Shown: positions 12,990 to 20,114 of the stretch, one piece after another
Layout: each line of letters opens with the position of its first letter
Numbering within the stretch: position 1 is the first letter of the stretch
Assembly (NCBI GenBank): GCA_035531775.1
Contig: DATKSG010000029.1
Span: 1-20,114, forward strand
Reading direction: 5' to 3'
Origin: DATKSG01 sp035531775
Lineage (GTDB): Bacteria > Actinomycetota > Acidimicrobiia > Acidimicrobiales > UBA8190
DNA length: 20,114 bases
Program-made: the position numbers and the translations under genes
The notes under the pieces: generated by a model
What the model was told of the DNA's origin: nothing
Database searches by the model: none
Seen by the model: only the letters and a program-made list of their open reading frames with translations

Positions 12990-14755
12990 CTCCCCTGGGC
13001 AAGACCAGCGCGACTTCACCCCCGCCGCCTCCACCTCCTGCGCCTCCACCTCCCGCGCCTCCGATCCGGGTTGCCGAACCGGGCAAGCTGGGCGACCTCC
13101 TGGTGGGGGCCAACCTGATTTCCATCGACCAGCTGACCGAAGCGCTCATGGAGCAGAGCGGCTCGGGCAAGCGCGTCGGCACGGTGCTGGTCGAGCACGG
13201 TGCGCTGCGTGAAGAAGACCTGTCGCGCGCCTTGGCCTCGCAGCTGGGACTCGACATGGTGGACCTGTCTCGCCGGAGCCCGGTGGCGGCAGCCGTGAAA
13301 CTCCTGCCCGAGAGCATCGCCCGTTCGCACGTGGCCGTACCCCTGTCGGCCGACGGCGACCACGGCCCGGTGACGGTGGCGGTGGCCGACCCCTACCCGG
13401 GCCTGGATGCCGACCTGACTCAGGCCATGGGCCGGCCCGCACACCTGGTCATCGCACCGAGGTCCGACGTGCAGCGGGCCATCGACGGCGCCTACCGGGC
13501 CCTCGGAGGCATCGACGAGTTCGTGCTCGCCTTTGAGCAGAGCGTGGCCGGGAAGCGGACCCCGGACTCCCTGGCCCAGTCGGTGATGGCCGACGACGCA
13601 CCCATCGTGCAGGTCGTGAACCTGATCATCACCCAGGCGCTGCGAGACCGGGCCTCGGACATACACATCGAGCCCAGAGACGACCGGGTGCGGGTCCGCT
13701 ACCGCATCGACGGGGCCCTGCACGACGCTGTGAGCCTCCCCGTGCACATGGCCTCACCGCTGGTCAGCCGGCTCAAGATCATGGCCGACATGAACATCGT
13801 CGAACGGCGCCGCCCCCAAGACGGGCAGATGACCATGACCATCGACAAGCGCGACATCGACCTGCGGGTGTCGACCGTCAGCACAATCTGGGGCGAGAAG
13901 TGCGTCATGCGCATCCTCGACAAGAGCCGGTCGCTGTTCCGGCTGAGCGAGCTCGGCATGCCGGTCGAGGCCAACGAGGTCCTGGCCCGCATGATCCGCT
14001 CCCCCTTCGGGATGGTCCTGTGCGCCGGCCCCACTGGGAGCGGCAAGACCACGACCCTCTACGCGGCGCTGAACGAGATCGACGAGCCCCAGCGCAACAT
14101 CATGACCATCGAGGACCCCGTGGAGTACGTCTTCCCCTCGATCAATCAGATTCAGACCAACGAGCAGGCCGGCCTCACGTTCGCCGACGGCCTCAAGTCG
14201 ATCCTGCGCCAGGACCCCGACGTGATCCTGGTGGGCGAGATCCGCGACGTCGAGACGGCGCGCATCGCCGTGCAGTCAGCGCTCACCGGCCACTTTGTGC
14301 TGTCCTCCCTGCACGCCACCGACTCGGCCGCCGCCCTGCACCGGTTCCTCGACATGGGCATCGAGTCGTTCCTGGTGGCCTCATCGGTGGTGGCGGTGGT
14401 AAGCCAGCGCCTGCTGCGGCGGATCTGCAGCCGGTGCCGGACGCCGTACACGCCGGCCGAGGAGGAGCTGGCCTTCTACTTCGACTCCGGGGGCGCGCCC
14501 AAGACCGAGTTCTACCGGGGCAAGGGCTGCAACTTCTGCGCCGGCACCGGGTACCAGGACCGCACCGGCGTGTTCGAGCTCATGCGCATCACGCCCGAGA
14601 TCAAGCGCCTCATCGTCGGATGGGCCACACAGGAGGAGCTGCAGCGTATGGCAGTGGCTCAAGGCATGCGGACCTTGCAGGACGAGGCCAACCGTCTCAT
14701 CGCCGACGACATCACGACCATCGCCGAGGTCGTGCGGTCGATCTACGCGGCATAG
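12974..14755 (+). CDS. pilB: type IV pilus assembly ATPase PilB (GspE family)
   Basis: PilB is the hexameric cytoplasmic motor that powers pilin polymerisation through PilC. The 593-aa protein has an MshEN-type N-terminal domain (about 36-175, LGDLLVGANLISIDQLTEAL). The secretion ATPase core has Walker A GPTGSGKT (352-359), an Asp-box region MTIEDPVEY (377-385), Walker B DVILVGEIRD (416-425) and the His box LTGHFVLSSLHATD (437-450). A zinc site has Cys 485/488 and 519/522, found in PilB/GspE and absent from PilT. Unusually, residues 15-30 are an almost pure Pro/Ala tract. ATG 12974 is the only good start: an in-frame stop lies just upstream, although GTG 12986 is possible. PilC follows six bases after the stop. 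Confidence 0.96.
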   Translation: MAGTVTPLGKTSATSPPPPPPPAPPPPAPPIRVAEPGKLGDLLVGANLISIDQLTEALMEQSGSGKRVGTVLVEHGALREEDLSRALASQLGLDMVDLSRRSPVAAAVKLLPESIARSHVAVPLSADGDHGPVTVAVADPYPGLDADLTQAMGRPAHLVIAPRSDVQRAIDGAYRALGGIDEFVLAFEQSVAGKRTPDSLAQSVMADDAPIVQVVNLIITQALRDRASDIHIEPRDDRVRVRYRIDGALHDAVSLPVHMASPLVSRLKIMADMNIVERRRPQDGQMTMTIDKRDIDLRVSTVSTIWGEKCVMRILDKSRSLFRLSELGMPVEANEVLARMIRSPFGMVLCAGPTGSGKTTTLYAALNEIDEPQRNIMTIEDPVEYVFPSINQIQTNEQAGLTFADGLKSILRQDPDVILVGEIRDVETARIAVQSALTGHFVLSSLHATDSAAALHRFLDMGIESFLVASSVVAVVSQRLLRRICSRCRTPYTPAEEELAFYFDSGGAPKTEFYRGKGCNFCAGTGYQDRTGVFELMRITPEIKRLIVGWATQEELQRMAVAQGMRTLQDEANRLIADDITTIAEVVRSIYAA

Positions 14756-14761
14756 GCGCCG

Positions 14762-15967
14762 ATGGCCAAGTTCAAATACACCGCCCAGACCGTCGACGGC
14801 GAGACCGTCCGCGGCATCGAGGAGGCGCTGACCACCAACATGGCCCGACGGGCCCTGATGGAGAAGCACCTCGTGCCGCTGGAGGTGGCCGAGCGCAAGA
14901 GCGTCATGCAGCTCGAGCTCACCAGCAAGCGCGTGCCGCGCCGGGAGCTCATGCACTTCTCCCGCCAGATGGCCGTGTTCCTGCGGGCCGGCATCCCGGT
15001 ACTCGAAGCCTTGGACGTCATGTGCGAGGACATGTCGGACAAGACCCTGGCCCGGGTGGTAGCCGAGATGGGCGACAGCCTGAGGGCCGGGGAGACCCTG
15101 GCGGAGGCGGCCGGGGCGCACCCTGAGGCCTTCCCTCCCTTCTACCTGGGCATCCTGCGCTCGGCCGAGTTGAGCGGCAACCTCGACATGGTCCTCGACC
15201 AGCTGGCCGACTACCTCGAACGCGACAGCGAGGCCCGGCGCCGCGTCACCTCGGCGCTGATCTATCCCTGCATCGTCCTGGGCATGGCCGTGGTGGCCGT
15301 GGTGGTCATAACCGTCTATGTGCTGCCCAAGTTCAAGTCGTTCTTCGCCTCGCTGAACGCCAAGCTCCCTCTGCCCACCCGGGTGCTGCTCGAGATGACC
15401 CGCATCTTGACCGACGACTGGTTCGTCTTCGCCGGCCTGGCCATGATGATCGGGGTGCTGGTCGTGCTGTCGTTCACCACCGTGCGCGGGCGCGACATCC
15501 GCGACCGGATACTTCTCGAATCACCCATCATCGGCGACCTCATCCGCACCGCCATTTTGGAGCGGTTCTGTCGGATCATGTTCTCCATGGTGTCGGCTGG
15601 GGTGCCCATCCCCGAGGCGCTGTCGGTGACCGGTGACGCCACCTCCAACACCGTGTTCCGCCGTGGCCTCGACGTGGCGCGCGATGCCATGCTGCGCGGC
15701 GAGGGCCTGGCCGGGCCGCTGGCGGCCACGGAGCTGTTCCCGGCCGTGGCCCGCCACATGTTCCGGGTGGGCGAGACGACCGGCACCATGGACGACCAAC
15801 TCGAGACGGCTGCTAATTACTTCGACCGCGAGCTGGGTTACAAGCTGTCCCACTTCACCAGCCTGTTCGAACCGGCCGTGCTGCTCGTGGTCGGCCTGGT
15901 CGTCGGATTCGTGGCCATCGCCCTCATCTCGGCCATGTACGGGATCTTCCGACAGGTGAAGGTCTAG
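14762..15967 (+). CDS. pilC: type IV pilus inner-membrane platform protein PilC (GspF family)
   Basis: PilC sits in the cytoplasmic membrane, is turned by PilB and feeds pilins into the growing fibre. The 401-aa length is normal. It starts MAKFKYTAQTVDGETVRGIE, the usual opening. It carries two T2SSF cytoplasmic repeats, RELMHFSRQMAVFLRAGIPV (61-80) and ERFCRIMFSMVSAGVPIPEA (267-286), each followed by a GNLDMVLDQLADYLERD or GTMDDQLETAANYFDRE-type helix. Membrane segments lie near 166-188, 220-238 and 371-394. It starts six bases after pilB with only a weak ribosome site, so translational coupling is likely. Confidence 0.96.
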   Translation: MAKFKYTAQTVDGETVRGIEEALTTNMARRALMEKHLVPLEVAERKSVMQLELTSKRVPRRELMHFSRQMAVFLRAGIPVLEALDVMCEDMSDKTLARVVAEMGDSLRAGETLAEAAGAHPEAFPPFYLGILRSAELSGNLDMVLDQLADYLERDSEARRRVTSALIYPCIVLGMAVVAVVVITVYVLPKFKSFFASLNAKLPLPTRVLLEMTRILTDDWFVFAGLAMMIGVLVVLSFTTVRGRDIRDRILLESPIIGDLIRTAILERFCRIMFSMVSAGVPIPEALSVTGDATSNTVFRRGLDVARDAMLRGEGLAGPLAATELFPAVARHMFRVGETTGTMDDQLETAANYFDRELGYKLSHFTSLFEPAVLLVVGLVVGFVAIALISAMYGIFRQVKV

Positions 15968-16066
15968 GAGGTCGCCATCGCAACCAACCCGATCCGCCAT
16001 CACCACCCACGCCACCACCACTCCGAGACCGGCAGTCCGCCGTATCGAACGAAGGGAAACGACACC

Positions 16067-16720
16067 ATGATCCAACGAATGTTCGAGCGCATGCTCGAGA
16101 AGCGCAACGAAGGTGGGTTCACCCTGATCGAGCTGCTGATCGTGATCATCATCCTGGCCATCTTGGCGGCCATCGTGGTCTTCGCCGTCGGTTCGACCGG
16201 GGCCAACTCGAAGTACGCAGCGTGCAACTCCGATGCCAAGACCTTCGAGACCGCTCTCGAGTCCTACAAGGCCCAGGTCGGCACGTACCCGCCGGCCAAC
16301 CTGGTCGTGAGCAGCGGTAACCAGACCGCCACGTACCCGGCCGGATCGTTGGCTTCGGCCGGCAGCACCGGTGCCTGGACCTACAGCGTCAGCAGCGGGG
16401 GCGCCACCACCATCTACGGCGCTGGCAGCGGCAGCACCTTCCCGCAGTACGGGAGCCAGCTGACGCAGTCGACGGTCGCCGGCGGCTCCACGGCCGGCCC
16501 CTACATGCGGGCGCTCGCCTCAACCTCGCATTACGAACTGGTGACCGACGGCAGCGGCAACGTCTACGTGCTGCCCCCCGGCTTCACCCTCCCCTCGGTG
16601 ACGGCCCTGACGGCCAGCCCGTCGGTTTCCGGCCAGGGCATCGCCCAGGGCGACAGCACGTCGCTCAACTTCGACCAGGCTGCCGGTGCCGTGTGCAGCG
16701 ACGCCAACGTGGTCAAGTAG
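16067..16720 (+). CDS. pilA: type IV major pilin-like prepilin
   Basis: The 217-aa prepilin has a 17-residue basic leader ending in GG, then FTLIELLIVIIILAILAAIV. Prepilin peptidase would cut after Gly17, leaving Phe1 and the conserved Glu5 of the mature pilin. The hydrophobic helix leads into a GspG/PilA-like alpha helix (YAACNSDAKTFETALESYKA) and the YPPANL loop. A Ser/Thr/Gly-rich globular domain follows. Cys53 and a C-terminal Cys (AVCSDANVVK) could form a disulfide. GAAGGGAAA lies eight to nine bases before the ATG. The gene lies 99 bases after pilC and is followed by a very strong stem-loop, as expected for a highly expressed subunit. PilA versus GspG-type pseudopilin cannot be fully separated by eye; size and context favour pilin. 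Confidence 0.92.
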   Translation: MIQRMFERMLEKRNEGGFTLIELLIVIIILAILAAIVVFAVGSTGANSKYAACNSDAKTFETALESYKAQVGTYPPANLVVSSGNQTATYPAGSLASAGSTGAWTYSVSSGGATTIYGAGSGSTFPQYGSQLTQSTVAGGSTAGPYMRALASTSHYELVTDGSGNVYVLPPGFTLPSVTALTASPSVSGQGIAQGDSTSLNFDQAAGAVCSDANVVK

Positions 16721-16731
16721 GCGCGCTCATC

Positions 16732-16777
16732 AGTCGTCGGCCGGGGCAGGTGCCCGGCACCTGCCCCGGCCACGACT
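16732..16777 (+). terminator. very strong stem-loop after the pilin gene
   Basis: A perfect 15-pair stem (16739-16753 with 16757-16771, loop CCG) is extended by six more pairs (AGTCGT with ACGACT) across one bulged base. It starts 12 bases after the pilin stop and ends 17 bases before the next ATG. No T-run follows. It should end or attenuate transcription and protect the pilin mRNA 3' end. Confidence 0.8.
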
Positions 16778-16793
16778 CGAGCAACACGTCGAC

Positions 16794-18119
16794 ATGCACG
16801 ACTCCCCCGCCGCCCAGTCCTCTGCACCGGCACAGACTTCTCCACCGGCACAGTCCTCCATACGCTGGTGGACCGGCCTGGCCACGGTGGCCGTCATGGC
16901 CGCCGGTATGGCCTATGCCCTGTGGTGGCCCACGGCGGTGCGCCACCACGGTGGGTACTGGCTGATCCCCGGCGACATCTGGGCCACGGTGCGCGACGCC
17001 CACTTCGTGGGCTGGGGCGGCCTGTCGTATGTGTACGGGGCCAACACCGGCCTCGTCACCCTGCCCGGCTTCAGCGTGGTGCTTGCCCCCTTCGCCATGC
17101 TGTCGTCGGCCCTCGGGCTGTCGGAGTCCTCTCCTTTTATCGGCCTGGCCAAGCCCGACTCGTGGTTCGTCTACGGACCGGTCATCCTGGCTACCACCGG
17201 CCTGGCCCTGGCCGCCATGGACGCGCTGGCTAGGCACCTGGGCGCCACCCGGGCCCGGCGCCTGGTGCTCGTGGGCCTGGGATCGCTGGCCATGTGGTCG
17301 GCCACCGCCATCTGGGGCCACCCTGAAGACTTGGTGGCCCTGGCTCTGGCTGCTTACGCCGTCACCCGGGCCGCCCAGGGTCGCACCACGGCGGCCGGGT
17401 GGCTGCTCGGGGCGGCCATCGCCATGCAGCTGTACGTGGTCCTGCTGGTTCCGGTGCTCATGGGCGTGGTGGGCCGGCGCCGCCTGGCGGCGCTGGTGGC
17501 GCGGGCCTCGGTGCTGCCGGCCTTCTTGCTGGTGGCCGTGCTCGCCCCCAACTTCCGCCAGTCGATGCGGGCGCTGTGGAACCAGCCCAACTTCCCCTCG
17601 GTGGACCACGCCACGCCCTGGGTGCTGGTGGCGCCCAAGATCGGGCCCCACGTGGTAGCAGCCGGGCCGGGGCGCATCGTGGCCGTGGTAGTGGCCGTGG
17701 CTCTCGGCTTCGTGGCGGCGCGCCATCGCCACGACGGGCGCACCGTGGTGTGGCTGGCGGCGGCGGCGCTGGCCGGGCGCTGTCTGTTCGAGGCGGTGAT
17801 GGTCCCCTACTACGTCATGCCGATGGTGGTGCTGGCCCTGGTAGTGGCGGCCACCTACGGCATGCCCCGACTCCTAGTCACCGGGGCCATCGGCATCGGC
17901 CTCACCGTCGTGGTCTTCGGCCACTTCTCCATGTGGCCGTACTGGTCGGCCATGGCCGGCCTCACCGTGGCCATGCTGGGCGTGAGCCGGCCGTGGCGGG
18001 CGGTGGCGCCCGACGTCGCAGACAGTGCCGGGCCCGAGCGGCTAGGGGACCTGGCCGGCGGGGTTCTGGACCGTGGACTGCAGCTGCTGCACGCTGCAGA
18101 CGGTGGGCGGGGGGACTGA
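16794..18119 (+). CDS. polytopic membrane protein, possibly GT-C/GT87-like
   Basis: The 441-aa product has a short Ser/Pro/Gln-rich cytoplasmic start (MHDSPAAQSSAPAQTSPPAQ), followed by about ten hydrophobic segments. A first long loop (about 50-90, GGYWLIPGDIWATVRDAHFV) faces out if the N-terminus is inside. The motif AIWGHPEDLVALALAAYA (172-189) resembles the conserved loop of GT-C-fold glycosyltransferases such as family 87, which use lipid-linked sugars. That assignment is tentative. The ATG at 16794 lies just beyond the strong stem-loop; the frame is open upstream into pilin, but that part is a shadow. No ribosome site is obvious. The last 78 bases overlap the ceramidase-like gene tail to tail. 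A role in glycosylating pilin or envelope is a guess from position. Confidence 0.7.
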   Translation: MHDSPAAQSSAPAQTSPPAQSSIRWWTGLATVAVMAAGMAYALWWPTAVRHHGGYWLIPGDIWATVRDAHFVGWGGLSYVYGANTGLVTLPGFSVVLAPFAMLSSALGLSESSPFIGLAKPDSWFVYGPVILATTGLALAAMDALARHLGATRARRLVLVGLGSLAMWSATAIWGHPEDLVALALAAYAVTRAAQGRTTAAGWLLGAAIAMQLYVVLLVPVLMGVVGRRRLAALVARASVLPAFLLVAVLAPNFRQSMRALWNQPNFPSVDHATPWVLVAPKIGPHVVAAGPGRIVAVVVAVALGFVAARHRHDGRTVVWLAAAALAGRCLFEAVMVPYYVMPMVVLALVVAATYGMPRLLVTGAIGIGLTVVVFGHFSMWPYWSAMAGLTVAMLGVSRPWRAVAPDVADSAGPERLGDLAGGVLDRGLQLLHAADGGRGD

Positions 18120-19619
18120 CCCCAAGTTGGCGTCGGCTACCGGACCGGGGTCGGTCACGGTGAAGCCGAGGGCGGCGGCATTCTTGCGCTGGGCCATCTC
18201 GAAGTCGTTTCCGAAGGTCGGCGAGATGGTGAAGAACCCTTCGTCGGTCGTGCTGCACTGCATGGCGCCGTTGTAGTCGTCGAGCTGCTCGACATATCCC
18301 AGCTGGTCGTTGGCCAACCCGAAGGGGAAGACCACCGGCGCCCCCACCTCCTTGGACATGGTGGCCTCGATGGCCGGGTACGGCTCGCCCGGTGCCGACA
18401 TCAGAGCCAGGTCGCCCAGGCGCAGGAACTGCGCCTCGGTGATGAGGGCGTCCACGGCGCCGTAGGGAGGGGTCTCCTTTCGGTACACGTGGTACCCGGT
18501 CTGGGTCGGCACGAGCAACGTGGCCAGCAGCAGCGGGTTGTCGTTCACCACAGTGAGCGACGAGCTCTTCCCCCCCACCTGGGCCGGGCCGGCCAGAACC
18601 GTGGCCCCGGCGGCCAGGGCCTCGATGCCCTGGTGGGCCACGGCGTCCCCGTAGCTGTCGGCCGGGGCGTTGGCGTCGGACCCGGCCGGGGCATCGGGAG
18701 CCGCCTTGCCACTAGGGATGGCGGCCGGCCAGGTGTGGCCCATGGCCCCCACCGTGACCACGGCCACCGAGCCGGGGAAGCCGGTGCCGGCGTCGCCGAC
18801 CTGGTCGCCCTCCAAGTAGGTGGCGGCCGCGCCGGGCCAGTCCGGTGACACCTTGTCGAGCGGGCCGTACACGGTGGCGTGCGTCGAGTAGTTGAGCAGC
18901 GTGGCCACCACCGCCCCAGTGGACAGCGACCGGGCCTGGAGCATGCGCAGCTGCTCGTCCATCGGATAGTCGGTGGTGTCGCCGATGTTGTCACTCGTGT
19001 CGCTCGGGCCGAAGGTGCCGGAGAACCCGGTCATGTCGCGCGTGGCCCAGCTCACGTGGGCCGGCACCTCGGCGGCCACGGCCGAGAGGATGGCGTGTTC
19101 GGTGCCCGAGGCCACCTCGGCCAGGTAGTCCGTGGGCACCCCGCCCCAGATACCGAGGTCGTCGGGCCCGTTGTGGGTGTGGGTGCTCTGGGCCAGGATT
19201 TGCGACGCCGGGATGGCGGTGGCGCTCTGCACGGCGGCGGCGACATCGGCGAAGCCGTAGGAGCCCTGCTGGTAGGCGATGAAGTGGCCCTGGAGGTCGT
19301 CGGCGGCGATCACCACCTGGTTGGGCCCGCCCGTCGGGCACGTCCCGTCGGCGTTGGGCACGGCGAAGGCGATAGCCCGGGAGTAGATGTCACGCAACAC
19401 CGAGCCGGCCGGGTGCACCGGGCCGATGCCGTAGCCGCCCAGGTAGAAGTGGCCGGTGGCGATCATGTCGGCGGTGGGGGTGATATCGGCCTTGGCCGCG
19501 CCCACGCAGTAAGTGGACGGGGTGGGGGACCCGGCCCCCGCTCCCGAGCGTGGCACCAGGACCATCGACATGACGACAGCGACGGTCATCATCGCCACCA
19601 CTACCGGACGCTTGCTCAT
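18042..19619 (-). CDS. secreted neutral/alkaline ceramidase-like hydrolase
   Basis: The 525-aa product starts MSKRPVVVAMMTVAVVMSMV, a Sec signal peptide. The mature part resembles the N-terminal domain of neutral ceramidases (PF04734-type): YCVGAAKADITPTAD (37-51), ADDLQGHF (106-113), ILAQSTHTHNGPDD (141-154), LLNYSTHATVYGP (241-253), APGEPYPAIEATM (409-421) and LANDQLGYV (435-443). His147 or 149, His247, Glu412 and Tyr442 would be the zinc ligands. The motif that carries the catalytic Ser in known enzymes (GDVSPN) reads GAMGHTWPA (291-299) instead, so ceramide hydrolysis is uncertain. GAGGAG lies six bases before ATG 19619. It starts 74 bases after the upstream glycosidase-like gene on the same strand and may be cotranscribed. 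Confidence 0.8.
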   Translation of the reverse strand: MSKRPVVVAMMTVAVVMSMVLVPRSGAGAGSPTPSTYCVGAAKADITPTADMIATGHFYLGGYGIGPVHPAGSVLRDIYSRAIAFAVPNADGTCPTGGPNQVVIAADDLQGHFIAYQQGSYGFADVAAAVQSATAIPASQILAQSTHTHNGPDDLGIWGGVPTDYLAEVASGTEHAILSAVAAEVPAHVSWATRDMTGFSGTFGPSDTSDNIGDTTDYPMDEQLRMLQARSLSTGAVVATLLNYSTHATVYGPLDKVSPDWPGAAATYLEGDQVGDAGTGFPGSVAVVTVGAMGHTWPAAIPSGKAAPDAPAGSDANAPADSYGDAVAHQGIEALAAGATVLAGPAQVGGKSSSLTVVNDNPLLLATLLVPTQTGYHVYRKETPPYGAVDALITEAQFLRLGDLALMSAPGEPYPAIEATMSKEVGAPVVFPFGLANDQLGYVEQLDDYNGAMQCSTTDEGFFTISPTFGNDFEMAQRKNAAALGFTVTDPGPVADANLGSVPPPTVCSVQQLQSTVQNPAGQVP

Positions 19620-19692
19620 GGACTGCTCCTCAATTCGGTTGGACGATGCTTCTACGGGCTGCTGCGGACGAGACATCAATGGGACAAGACGA

Positions 19693-20114
19693 TCACTGCG
19701 GGGCGAGGGAGATAACTTGGGAGCTGTCGGGCGCCAGCGACACGGCCAACCCGCTGGCCAGGGCGGCACCGCTCTCGACGCCGAGGAGGGCCCCGCTGCG
19801 CACGTCGGTCAGCCGGTACTGGCGCGTGGGGTCGAGGCCCTGCACGGCGATGTCGTCGGTGGCCGGCCCCCCGGCCTGGCGGAAGGCGAAGAGATACCCG
19901 TGGTCGCCGTCCCACGGCTGCAGGGCCACCCACGAGGTGCCGTCCAAGGGGTCGGCGGTGCTGTCCTCGTAGACGGCGCCGGCCAGCTCGACCCGATGCT
20001 GCTTGTACCACGCCACCCACCACGCCGTGTCGGCCGCCTGGGCCGGGGTGAGCCGGGTGAGGTCGGTCCAGAACGTCGGGTGCGACAGCATGGCGATCGA
20101 CATCAGGTAGTCCA
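19693..20114 (-). CDS. 3' end of a secreted glycoside-hydrolase-like protein
   Basis: The frame is open to the window edge, so the N-terminus is missing; 140 residues are visible. They begin DYLMSIAMLSHPTFWTDLTR, which looks like the end of a TIM barrel. A beta-sandwich with SWVALQPWDGDHGYLFAFRQ and GLDPTRQYRLTDVRSGALLG follows. This pattern resembles the C-terminal domain of alpha-galactosidase or related retaining glycosidases, but catalytic residues are outside the window and the family is uncertain. An internal ATG at 20103 is not the likely start because the homologous-looking frame continues upstream. It ends 73 bases before the ceramidase-like gene on the same strand. Confidence 0.65.
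   Translation of the reverse strand, partial: DYLMSIAMLSHPTFWTDLTRLTPAQAADTAWWVAWYKQHRVELAGAVYEDSTADPLDGTSWVALQPWDGDHGYLFAFRQAGGPATDDIAVQGLDPTRQYRLTDVRSGALLGVESGAALASGLAVSLAPDSSQVISLAPQ

Noticed and set aside
15968..16066. In-frame PilC-pilin fusion by readthrough with a His-rich linker
   Set aside because: PilC has a normal stop and length, and pilin has its own ribosome site and leader; sharing a frame is a one-in-three chance.
1..20114. CRISPR array, tRNA or rRNA genes
   Set aside because: No regularly spaced repeats outside the coding 129-bp units and no cloverleaf or rRNA-like segment were seen by eye.

Overview
The window is GC-rich, gene-dense DNA with frequent GTG starts, consistent with a high-GC actinobacterium. 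The class Acidimicrobiia is my best guess, from the secreted GYWLVGSDGG-type repeats and the PilB/PilC-type pilus genes. That placement is inference; there is no rRNA or other marker here.

Layout. (1) 1-2298 looks degraded or mobile: the last codons of a gene at the left edge (perhaps an IS21-type istB), a ribbon-helix-helix antitoxin-like gene with only a stub of a partner upstream, and a membrane histidine kinase broken by two single-base frameshifts. (2) 2500-4351 is a same-strand run of cold-shock protein, VC0807-like membrane protein and short acyl-CoA desaturase. It is preceded by an mRNA hairpin that buries the cold-shock gene's ribosome site, so it could be a cold or membrane-fluidity cluster. 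(3) 4527-4691 is an unannotated 54-aa ORF with a strong ribosome site. It is convergent with a NiCoT nickel/cobalt permease and separated from it by a bidirectional hairpin. (4) 6104-10808 is a non-homologous end-joining locus with split parts: an ATP-dependent DNA ligase, a stand-alone LigD-type polymerase, a helix-hairpin-helix plus PHP phosphoesterase, an unknown 148-aa protein, and Ku. No LigD 3'-phosphoesterase domain is visible in the window. (5) 11064-12671 is a secreted CAP-domain protein with six copies of an exact 43-residue repeat. (6) 12798-16777 is a type IV pilus block: a 52-aa upstream ORF behind a hairpin, pilB, pilC and a major pilin, closed by a very strong stem-loop. (7) 16794-20114 holds a polytopic membrane protein, a secreted neutral-ceramidase-like hydrolase and the 3' end of a secreted glycoside-hydrolase-like gene.

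How the parts work together. The end-joining genes are arranged as alternating convergent and divergent pairs sharing short intergenic regions. That suggests coordinated but separate expression of Ku, polymerase, ligase and a possible end-processing nuclease. The pilus block encodes an extension motor, its platform and a substrate pilin. Prepilin peptidase, PilT and PilM/N/O are not in the window and must lie elsewhere. In two places, upstream of the cold-shock gene and upstream of the pilB leader ORF, the ribosome-binding site is one arm of a stable stem, which suggests translational control by RNA folding.
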